Assembly: GCA_051954955.1 (NCBI GenBank)
Contig: JBQCHF010000004.1
Location: forward strand, 1 to 26,167
DNA length: 26,167 bases
Source of the DNA: JBQCHF01 sp051954955
GTDB lineage: Bacteria; Actinomycetota; Actinomycetes; Motilibacterales; Motilibacteraceae
Direction of reading: 5' to 3'
In this document: piece by piece, positions 1 to 6,605 of the stretch
Layout: the number at the start of each line of letters is the position of its first letter
Position numbering within the stretch: the stretch's first letter is position 1
Made by a program: the position numbers and the translations under genes
Notes under the pieces: model-generated
Told to the model about the DNA's origin: nothing
The model's input: the letters and a program-made list of their open reading frames with translations, nothing else
The model's database searches: none

Positions 1-1
1 G

Positions 2-1582
2 GGTGAGAACCCGCTCGCGACTGGTGTGGCGGACCTGCTCAACGGCCTGGACGGGGCCAAGTTGCGGATGTACGACCGGGTGCTGCTCACGGCGGCGACC
101 AAGGCCGCGGTGGCGGCCGTGGAGGGCCGGCACCTGCGGACCGTGGCACAGTGCCTGGCCGCCGAACGCGACGCCTCCCTCGGGGACGCCTCCCCGCACA
201 TCAAGGATCCGGGCCCGGAGGGCTGGGGTGAGCAGCCGTACTCCGAGGAAGAGGCGGACCGGATGTTCGCGCAGTGGCAGGACCCGGCCGAGATGGCCGC
301 GCGTTGCCGGCGGGAGGAGCTGCGCCTCGGGATGCGGCTGTCCCCGGCCGGTATGTACGCGGTCGCGGAGCAGGCCCGCCAGCTCGACGGGCCCTACGCC
401 CGTGCCCGGGAGCTGATGCTGCAGGGCGTGATGACCCGCCAGCAGTGGCACGTGCTGCGCACCTCCACCTGGGCGGTCCCCGAGGAGCTGCTGGCCGAGG
501 TGCTGGACCTGGTGCTGCCGAAGGTGGCCGAGACCACCACCAAGGAGCTGCAGCGGCACATCGACCGGGTGCTCGCGAAGCTGCTGCCGGACCGGGGCGC
601 GCTGGAGCACGAGAAGGCGAGGAAGGGCCGTCGGGTGGAGGTGTGGCACGACCAGGTCGACACCGACGACGCCGACGGGCGCACCCTGGTCCGCGAGTCC
701 ACCCTGCGCGCGGTGTCGGACCCGGTGCAGGTGCACCGGCTCGCGCAGCTCGTCGAAGGGCACGCGCGGTGGATGCGGGACAAGGCCCGCTCGCAGGCCA
801 AGGCCACCGAGAAGGACGCGCAGCTGGCGATGCGGGCGGCGTGGAAGCAGCACGGCGAGGGCTCACCAGAGCACGTCGCCGCACTGGAGGTGTGCCAGGG
901 GACGAAGAAGCGCCGTCAGCAGGTGTTCAAGCAGGGCCTGCCGGCGTGGAGGTTCGACGCCCTCGCGGACCTGGCCGAACGCGGCACCCTCGCCGCCCAC
1001 GACGGCGCACCCCTGGTCGCGAAGGAACGGGAGGTGCTGCCGGTCACCGTGGTGAGCTTGGAGACCGCGTTCGGCCTCGCGGACGACCCGGGCGAGCTGC
1101 GCGGCTTCGGCACCATCCCCGCCCCGGTGCTGCGCGACCTGGTCGCCGCCGCGAAGTCCTGGCTGGTCGCCGTCGTCGACAAGGCGGGTCAGACGTTGAG
1201 CGTGCAGCGGTACAAGCCCACCGCCGCGATCCGGGACTGGCTGATCGCCACCAAACCCACCTGCGCCTCACCGTGGTGCGACGCACCCGTCGAGTGGGCC
1301 GAGGACGACCACCTCGACGAATGGAGACCACCCCCAGACCCGCACGATCCACAATCGAAGCCGACGGGTGGGCCGACCAGCAAGGACAACCTGCACCCCG
1401 AGTGCAAGACCACCCACCAGCTCAAGACCACCAGACACCTCGACGTCATCAGAGACGACGACGGCAGCCACCGGACGATCACCCACTCCGGGCACGAATA
1501 CCGACGAGAACCCCACCGACTCCTGCCCGAGATCGGGCACGGCTGGGGCACGACCGGCAGCTCTGATGAGCCGCCTTTCTGA
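2..1582 (+). CDS. DUF222 / HNH endonuclease-like protein, 5'-partial
   Basis: The reading frame is open from the first bases, so the true start probably lies upstream of the window; the first possible start inside it is GTG at 26 (518 residues from there). The N-terminal two thirds is a charged helical region of the DUF222 type, which is abundant in actinobacteria and includes the 13E12 repeat proteins of mycobacteria. The C-terminus carries an HNH-like zinc site: a Cys pair (CASPWC), an Asp-Asp-His followed by a Gly-Gly-Pro-Thr-Ser segment, Asn-Leu, then Cys and a final His. Metal-dependent DNA cleavage is what the HNH fold suggests, but the biological role of the family is not established. 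It converges on the beta-propeller gene, with 13 bases between the two stop codons. Confident on family, not on function. Confidence 0.85.
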   Translation, partial: GENPLATGVADLLNGLDGAKLRMYDRVLLTAATKAAVAAVEGRHLRTVAQCLAAERDASLGDASPHIKDPGPEGWGEQPYSEEEADRMFAQWQDPAEMAARCRREELRLGMRLSPAGMYAVAEQARQLDGPYARARELMLQGVMTRQQWHVLRTSTWAVPEELLAEVLDLVLPKVAETTTKELQRHIDRVLAKLLPDRGALEHEKARKGRRVEVWHDQVDTDDADGRTLVRESTLRAVSDPVQVHRLAQLVEGHARWMRDKARSQAKATEKDAQLAMRAAWKQHGEGSPEHVAALEVCQGTKKRRQQVFKQGLPAWRFDALADLAERGTLAAHDGAPLVAKEREVLPVTVVSLETAFGLADDPGELRGFGTIPAPVLRDLVAAAKSWLVAVVDKAGQTLSVQRYKPTAAIRDWLIATKPTCASPWCDAPVEWAEDDHLDEWRPPPDPHDPQSKPTGGPTSKDNLHPECKTTHQLKTTRHLDVIRDDDGSHRTITHSGHEYRREPHRLLPEIGHGWGTTGSSDEPPF

Positions 1583-1595
1583 CCCGCTGGGCCAT

Positions 1596-2966
1596 CTACC
1601 TTCCCTTGCCCGGAGTCCCAGGGGTAGCGACAAGGACGGAGTCGGGGTCCGGGACCGAGGTGGGCAGCGTCCACGCGGACCAGCGCCTCCCGTCCACGGT
1701 CCAGAAGACCTGGCGGGGGCTGGTCTGGGTGGAGACGATGCCTGAAAGGGTCCCTATCGCGGTCTGCCCGGCCGGCGCGCCCGCGGCAGGCTGCAACGAC
1801 TGCCCGGCACGTCGGATCCACACCCGTCCTGGCGCGTCCTCAGCCAGCAGCAGGGCACTGCCGGATGTCCATGCGAGGCCTGACACGGTGGACGGGCTGC
1901 CGCCCGTCATCGCGCTGACCGTCCAGTGGCGTCCCCCGTCTGTGCTCACCTGCAACTGTCCGAACGGGTTGCTGCCGTCAGTGGGCGGGCCGAAGACGGC
2001 GGCGAGCTGGCCGCCGACACCGGACGCCGCGAAGAGCAGGGTGCCTGCGTCCGGGCCTTTGGGGAGGAGGGGCTCAGAGATCCAGGTGCGACCGGAGTCG
2101 GCGCTCCGGGCGACGAGGGCTGGCCCCGTGGCCGAGGCCAGTTCTCGGCTCACGACGACCAGTGTTCCGTCGGGGGTGAGCACCGGAGTCGTGAGGGGGT
2201 AGCCCGGGGGTGCGAGATCGACGGGGTGCAAGGTGCTCGTCGTCGCGTCGTAGGTCCAGAAGGGAGCTTTGCTGCCGGACGCGAGGCTCAGGAAGGGCAG
2301 CCGCGGCAGGATGTCCAGTGTTGCGGAGAAGGGGACGGGCACGGGGGAGATGGCGACCCGTGCGGTCGACCCTTCCGGGTGCAGCAGGGTGACGACGGCC
2401 CTCCCCGTGCCGTCGCCCGACCCGACCAGGACCGAGCCGTCCGACAGCGGGATCGTCTCGCCCCCGCCGTCAGGAGCCGGCAGTGCATGCCACGTGCGCC
2501 AGGCGTCCGCGGTGATCAGGGCGTAGGACGTGCAGGTGCTCGGGCAGAGGTAGAGGCGGGCGGAGGCGTGCTGCGCATCGGTGAACACGACATCGCTCAC
2601 GCCCGCGGCGGGATCGGCGAGCACCCGCGCCAGAGTCCCACCCTCCGCCGCGCTGGAGGTCGGGGACGGCGACGGTGCACCGGAGGTTGTCGGCGTCGGG
2701 CTGGGGGCAGCAGGCGGTGGACCAGAGTGGAGGACGCCATGCGGCAGGGCGGCCAACCCGGTGACCAGGGCGGCTGCCGCGACGCCTGTCAGCACCTGCC
2801 CCGTACGGCGACGCCTGGCGCGGCGGTGACCTCCGCGCACCGCCTCGGCCAGATCGAAGCCACCTGGCGGCACGCTGGAGGAACCCGCGTCGTGTAGCAG
2901 CCGCCGGAGCGCGGCCAGCTCGGGATCGAGCGGTTCCTCCAGCAGGGGCTCGCCGTTCTCACGCAC
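1596..2966 (-). CDS. Membrane-anchored Asp-box beta-propeller protein, probable anti-sigma partner
   Basis: 456 residues from the GTG at 2966, preceded by a strong GGAGGAGG ribosome binding site. The frame stays open further upstream, but that part lies inside the sigma gene. A cytoplasmic N-terminus of about 55 residues ends in an Arg-rich stretch, followed by one membrane segment (about 57-75) and a Pro/Ser/Thr linker (about 82-110). The rest is an extracytoplasmic domain with Asp-box motifs of the S-x-D-x-G-x-x-W type (SADSGRTW, STDGGRHW, and a degenerate TVDGRRW), typical of sialidase/BNR-like beta-propellers. The short cytoplasmic region before a single membrane helix resembles proteins encoded beside SigE-family sigma factors. 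The start overlaps the sigma gene by 8 bases, so the two are probably translated together. Sequestering the sigma factor in response to an external signal is inferred from architecture and position. No zinc-binding HC2 motif is visible. Confidence 0.8.
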   Translation of the reverse strand: MRENGEPLLEEPLDPELAALRRLLHDAGSSSVPPGGFDLAEAVRGGHRRARRRRTGQVLTGVAAAALVTGLAALPHGVLHSGPPPAAPSPTPTTSGAPSPSPTSSAAEGGTLARVLADPAAGVSDVVFTDAQHASARLYLCPSTCTSYALITADAWRTWHALPAPDGGGETIPLSDGSVLVGSGDGTGRAVVTLLHPEGSTARVAISPVPVPFSATLDILPRLPFLSLASGSKAPFWTYDATTSTLHPVDLAPPGYPLTTPVLTPDGTLVVVSRELASATGPALVARSADSGRTWISEPLLPKGPDAGTLLFAASGVGGQLAAVFGPPTDGSNPFGQLQVSTDGGRHWTVSAMTGGSPSTVSGLAWTSGSALLLAEDAPGRVWIRRAGQSLQPAAGAPAGQTAIGTLSGIVSTQTSPRQVFWTVDGRRWSAWTLPTSVPDPDSVLVATPGTPGKGR

Positions 2967-3600
2967 GGGGCACCTCCTCCGCTCCTGATGGGTCGACGGT
3001 CGCGTCCTTCGATCTCGACGTCGGATGACCGGCGGGAGGGCGTCCCGCATCTGGTTCGTGGTCGGGCAACAGGAATCGCAGGCGTCGCAGCGCGTCCCAG
3101 GTCTGCCGCTTGTCGGTGCCCTCGGCGATGCCGAGGATCGCCGCCACCTCCTCCACCGAGCGGTCCTCGTAGAAGCGCAGGACCACGACGGCGCGCTGCT
3201 TCACCGTCAGCCCGGCCAGGGCGCGGGCCAGATCCAGCCGCTGCCCGACCTGCTCGGCGGCGTCGGGCCCCGTGGGTGCCTGCGGTGGCGCCGGCTCCGG
3301 CGGCAGGTCGGTGCTCAGCTCGTGCCGGCGCCAGGGTCGGCGCCCCTCGCTGCTAGCCAGGTTGACCAGGATCCGCCGCACGTAGGCACCGGGATCATCA
3401 GCGCGGCGCACGGTGGGCCAACGGCTGTAGGTGCGTTCGAGAGCCCCTTGCACCAGGTCGTCGGCGCGGTCCCACCTGCCGGTGAGGCCGTAGGCGAGGC
3501 GCCGGAGTGCAGGGGCGTGCGCTGCTGCGAACTCGGTGAACTCCGCCTCGCGCACTCGCCGTCCCCCGCCCCTGGTGCCCTCCGCCGCCGACGCTTCCAT
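2959..3600 (-). CDS. SigE-family ECF RNA polymerase sigma factor
   Basis: 213 residues from the ATG at 3600; a GTG at 3555 (reading VREAEF) is an alternative start, because neither has a clear ribosome binding site and family homology begins just after it. Region 2 is seen in the segment LRRLAYGLTG, the DDLVQ core helix, ERTYSRWP and AYVRRILVNLA. A Pro-rich linker follows, then region 4 (LTVKQRAVVVLRFYED, VEEVAAILGIAEGT). This matches the actinobacterial SigE family (TIGR02983 type). The recognition-helix segment reads GTDKRQT where the family usually has GTVKSQT, placing an acidic residue at a normally hydrophobic position. A Pro/Arg-rich tail of about 30 residues follows region 4. The gene is coupled to the downstream membrane propeller protein, its likely antagonist. 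Confidence 0.88.
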   Translation of the reverse strand: MEASAAEGTRGGGRRVREAEFTEFAAAHAPALRRLAYGLTGRWDRADDLVQGALERTYSRWPTVRRADDPGAYVRRILVNLASSEGRRPWRRHELSTDLPPEPAPPQAPTGPDAAEQVGQRLDLARALAGLTVKQRAVVVLRFYEDRSVEEVAAILGIAEGTDKRQTWDALRRLRFLLPDHEPDAGRPPAGHPTSRSKDATVDPSGAEEVPRA

Positions 3601-3682
3601 CCCGAAGACGCAGCGGTGACCGCCCTCGGTTGTGTCGCGCCGGCGACTTCTCGCGCTCTCTCGGGTTGAGAGGGCCCGAGCC

Positions 3683-3698
3683 CTGAGCGCGCGCTCAG
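3683..3698. repeat. 16-bp perfect palindrome over the stop of the cyclase-like gene
   Basis: CTGAGCGC followed directly by GCGCTCAG, fully self-complementary. It covers the stop codon of the cyclase-like gene (3695-3697) and lies upstream of the sigma gene. It could fold as a short hairpin terminator or be a regulator site; there is no T-run. Confidence 0.45.
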
Positions 3699-4630
3699 CC
3701 GGCCCAGCGCAGCACGCGCAGCGCTCGTAGCGTGTTCCAGCGACTGGGCTGCCCGTCCCCGTCCTCGAGCGGGAAGTGCACCTCGCCGGCGTGGGTGTTC
3801 TCCAGCAGCCAGGTGCCGTCGGGCTGCTCCTTGGCTCGAAGGAGGTCGAGCCCCTCACCCATCCGCTCATCGACCGGGCCCTCGGTGGAGCGGAAGTAGT
3901 CGAGAGCCCGCAGGACGTCGTAGTGCCAGCGGACCGGGAACGAGAACTGCAACCAGGAGGGGTCGACGACCTCGCCGGTGCTCAGACGACGGAAGAGCCG
4001 GCGAGTCAGCAGGTACTCCTCGCCACGGCGTCGGGAGGCCGTGGTGGCGGGAATGGCGCCGTTCGCCTGCTCGTACGCCAGCAGCCCCTCCAGCACGCAG
4101 AGCGTGCTGTGGAAGGACGAACGGACGGAGCCGTTCTGGGTCTCGCAGTTCCAGCCGCCGTCCTCGAGCTGTTCCCTGAGCAGGCGCTCGGCCAGGGCGT
4201 CGACGGCCACGCCGAAGTACGCCCCCAGCGCCAGAGTGCGCCCGTTGACGCACGCCTCGACCTCGCCCTGGAAGAACGGTGACCCGTCGTACTCCCAGTG
4301 GCAGCTCTCGCTCACCAGGGCGACGGTCTCCCGCGCATTCTCCGCCGCCGGGTCGAGACCGAGGTCGCGCAGCAGCTCCAGCACAGGCAGGGTGGAGGTC
4401 CACGGCTGGCCCTCGCCGGCCTCGGCCCACGGATAGTCGGCGGGGAAGCAGGCACCCCCGCCCCACTGACCGTCCGGGTCGCGCCGCGCCAGCAGGCGGG
4501 CGCCCCATCCCTCGGTGGCGACCCGGCTCCGCTCGGCCGCGACGACGTCGTCCGGTGCGTCGAGCAGGTCGCGCAGCACCTGCCAGCGGATGGCCGGATC
4601 GGCATCCAGGAGCCAGGCGGTGACGCTCAT
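3695..4630 (-). CDS. Small squalene-cyclase/prenyltransferase-like alpha-toroid protein
   Basis: 311 residues from the ATG at 4630, which overlaps the stop codon of the upstream MFS gene (ATGA), so the two form one translation unit. The sequence is rich in helices and has repeated QW-like motifs: DPDGQWGGG near residue 50, EDGGWNCE near the middle and QPDGTW near the C-terminus. These are typical of the alpha-alpha toroid of terpene cyclases and protein prenyltransferases. It is about half the length of a squalene-hopene cyclase, and I see no DxDD catalytic motif, so cyclase activity is doubtful. No signal peptide or membrane segment is evident, so it is probably cytoplasmic. Its position behind an exporter-type MFS gene and a divergent ArsR regulator suggests a shared response to a small molecule. 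Fold assignment is moderately sure; function is unknown. Confidence 0.75.
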   Translation of the reverse strand: MSVTAWLLDADPAIRWQVLRDLLDAPDDVVAAERSRVATEGWGARLLARRDPDGQWGGGACFPADYPWAEAGEGQPWTSTLPVLELLRDLGLDPAAENARETVALVSESCHWEYDGSPFFQGEVEACVNGRTLALGAYFGVAVDALAERLLREQLEDGGWNCETQNGSVRSSFHSTLCVLEGLLAYEQANGAIPATTASRRRGEEYLLTRRLFRRLSTGEVVDPSWLQFSFPVRWHYDVLRALDYFRSTEGPVDERMGEGLDLLRAKEQPDGTWLLENTHAGEVHFPLEDGDGQPSRWNTLRALRVLRWAG

Positions 4631-5867
4631 GCGGGGGAGGCTAGGTCGTCGGCTGGTGCCGGTCCAGGCATCGGCCGGGTCGGCGCCAGGATGCGGCCGG
4701 CCCGGAGCGCCAACGGCACGGCTGCCAGCAGCGGAAGGCTGCCCAGCACCAGCGTCGTGCGCAGCCCCAGCCGGTCGGCGGCCATGCCCAGGACCGCCAG
4801 AGCGCAGGCCTGCGCCAGGGTGCCGGCGGTGAGCAGCGCCGCGAACGCCTGCCCGCGACGCTCCGGCGGCACGGCGAGTGCCAGCGCCTCGACCAGTGCG
4901 GCGCCCGCGACCGTCCCGAGCATCGCGACCAGGGCTTCGAGCGGGACCAGCGCGGGCACGGCTGGCACGAGGCCGTAGGCGGCCACCGCGGCGGCCAGCC
5001 CGGGCAGTGTGGCGGCCAGCAGCCGGACCGGCCGGGGAGCAGTCGCCGCGCCACCGGCACGAGCATCGCCCCGGCCACCGCGCCGACCACGCCGACGCCC
5101 TCCAGCAGCGGCACCCAACCCGCAGGTGCTGCGAAGACCGTGAGCACCACCGGGACGAACAGCCGGGCCGCCACTGCTTCGGCCAGCTGGGCCAGGCAGA
5201 ACACCGCCACCAGGGCAGCCACACCGGGCAGGGCGAGGACGCCCAGGCGGGGCAGCAGCCCGCGCGGCCCTTGGCCGGTCGCGTGGGTCGCAGGATGCGC
5301 CGCCTCGTCAGGGAGGAGCGCGCGCAGCAGCGCCGCCGCGCCGAAGGTGGCGGCGTCGGCGGTGAACAGCGGCGCCAGGGAACGCCCCTCGTGGACCAGC
5401 AGTGCGGCCAGGCCGCCTCCGATCGCCGCGGCGGCGCCGGAGAGCGCGCTGCTCAGGCTGGAGAACCGGCCCACGTCGCTGCCGAACCAGCGGGCAGCGA
5501 GGACCTGCCGGGCGTTCGCGCCGACGGCGGTGCAGGCCAGCACCGCCCCGCCGACCAGGGTGAGCGTCCAGGGTGCGCGTGCACCGCCGAGCGCCGCCAG
5601 CCCGGACACCACGGCAGCCCCGACGTCGGCTACCGTCGCCCGCCGCGGCAGCGAGTGAGCCGAGTCGGTGGTCCGGCCGGCGACGGTTGAGCCGAGCAGG
5701 GTGCCGAGCAACCACCCGATCGAGACGAACGCGAGCACTCGTGTGTGGATCCCGGGCGCGGACAGCACCAGCAGCATCCCGGTCGTGCTGAGGCCCGATC
5801 CCACGGCGCTCACAGCGGAAGCGGTGAGCAGCACCGTCGCCTCACGGGATCGCAGCGACGCTGCCAT
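4627..5867 (-). pseudogene. MFS transporter, interrupted by a one-base frameshift
   Basis: Start is ATG at 5867 behind a GGGGGAC ribosome binding site. The first roughly 275 residues form a membrane protein with about eight hydrophobic segments, including an R-x-x-D-like loop (GRTTDSAHSLPRRATVAD) between early helices, typical of MFS drug exporters. At 5034-5037 (GGGG on the plus strand, CCCC in the gene) the membrane-protein signal jumps to another frame. The original frame then gives implausible Trp/Pro/Arg-rich sequence to 4641, whereas the new frame continues with hydrophobic helices (for example LRTTLVLGSLPLLAAVPLAL) to a stop at 4627. That stop overlaps the next gene as ATGA. One extra C in the run would restore an MFS protein of about 412 residues. 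This is either a base-calling error in a homopolymer, a recent mutation, or a phase-variable run. The gene is probably functional if the run is miscounted. Confidence 0.8.
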
Positions 5868-5893
5868 GTCGTCCCCCAGCGGTCGGAAACAGA

Positions 5894-5913
5894 TGCGCAA
5901 GGTTCCTTGCGCA
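5894..5913. promoter_or_regulatory. Operator palindrome O1, MFS side
   Basis: Perfect inverted repeat with 9-bp arms TGCGCAAGG and CCTTGCGCA around TT. It lies 26 bp upstream of the MFS start. It shares both arms almost exactly with the palindrome at 5942-5965, and the two centres are 50 bp apart. Likely bound by the divergent ArsR-type regulator. Confidence 0.75.
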
Positions 5914-5941
5914 CTGCATGCAGGGTGCCCGGAGGGCGACT

Positions 5942-5965
5942 GATGCGCAAGGCTTCTTGCGCATC
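5942..5965. promoter_or_regulatory. Operator palindrome O2, regulator side
   Basis: Inverted repeat with 10-bp arms GATGCGCAAG and CTTGCGCATC around GCTT, lying 28 bp upstream of the regulator start. Its right arm contains the TTGCGC that can serve as the -35 element of the regulator promoter, so binding here would repress the regulator's own gene. Confidence 0.75.
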
Positions 5966-5986
5966 GCGTCCGGCCGCGTCTACCGT
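5958..5986 (+). promoter_or_regulatory. Predicted promoter of the ArsR-type gene
   Basis: A -35-like TTGCGC (5958-5963), a 17-bp spacer and a -10-like TACCGT (5981-5986). The start codon is at 5994, seven bases after the -10 element, so the transcript may be leaderless; no ribosome binding site is seen. Inferred from spacing and similarity only. Confidence 0.5.
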
Positions 5987-5993
5987 GGCCGCC

Positions 5994-6599
5994 ATGCCGC
6001 GGCGTGAACGCACCTCGGGCGCAGCGCCGCCCTTCGCCTCGCCCGACGAGCTCAAGGCGTTCACCCACCCGTTGCGGGTGCGCCTCTACCTCGAGCTCGC
6101 GATCGCCGGCGAGGCCACCGCCAGCCGGCTGGCGCAGAAGGTGTCCGCCCAGGTGGCGCTGGTCAGCTACCACCTGCACCAGCTCGCCCAGCACGGCTAC
6201 CTCGAGCAGGTCGACGTGGCCGGCGACCGCCGCGAGCGGTGGTGGCGCCTGTCGGACAAGCGGCTCACCTGGCAGCCCTCACAGGTGGCCGGCGACCCGG
6301 CGGCGGCCGAGGCCGGCCGGCTCGTCGCCTCGAGCGCCCTCGCCGTCGAGTACGAGAAGCTCCAGCAGGCGCTGCACCGCGCCGCGCAGCACCCCGACGA
6401 GTGGGCCGACGCCTCCTTCAACGACAGCGCGGTGCTCCGTCTCAGCGCCGAGGAGCTGGCCGAGCTGCACGGCGAGCTGAGCGCGGTGATCGCGTCGTTC
6501 GCCAAGCGGCACCGGACCCGGTCGGGTCGGCGCACCCTCCCGCCGGACGCGGCGACCCGGGAGGTCATGGTCCTGCTGCACGGCTTCGTGCCGGACTGA
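5994..6599 (+). CDS. ArsR/HTH_20-type winged-helix transcriptional regulator
   Basis: 201 residues from ATG at 5994. An upstream ATG at 5943 lies inside the operator palindrome and is less likely. Residues about 15-90 form a winged-helix domain: LKAFTHPLRVRLYLELAI, ATASRLAQKVSAQVALVSYHLHQLAQHGYLEQV, then the wing DRRERWWRLSD. This is the usual layout of ArsR-like repressors of the HTH_20 group. The metal-binding ELCVCDL motif of classical ArsR/SmtB proteins is absent, so the ligand is probably not a metal held that way. A helical C-terminal domain of about 110 residues may bind ligand or mediate dimerisation. It is divergent from the MFS and cyclase-like genes, with twin palindromes between, and probably represses both directions. 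It ends 6 bp from the convergent glucosidase stop. Confidence 0.85.
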   Translation: MPRRERTSGAAPPFASPDELKAFTHPLRVRLYLELAIAGEATASRLAQKVSAQVALVSYHLHQLAQHGYLEQVDVAGDRRERWWRLSDKRLTWQPSQVAGDPAAAEAGRLVASSALAVEYEKLQQALHRAAQHPDEWADASFNDSAVLRLSAEELAELHGELSAVIASFAKRHRTRSGRRTLPPDAATREVMVLLHGFVPD

Positions 6600-6605
6600 G
6601 GGGCG

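Noticed and set aside
3601..3870. Upstream extension of the sigma factor frame
   Set aside because: The extra 90 residues are Arg/Thr-rich, run into the cyclase-like gene and are outside sigma homology.
5943..5993. Earlier ATG (5943) as the start of the ArsR-type gene
   Set aside because: It would place the operator inside the coding region; homology and the promoter-like elements favour ATG 5994.
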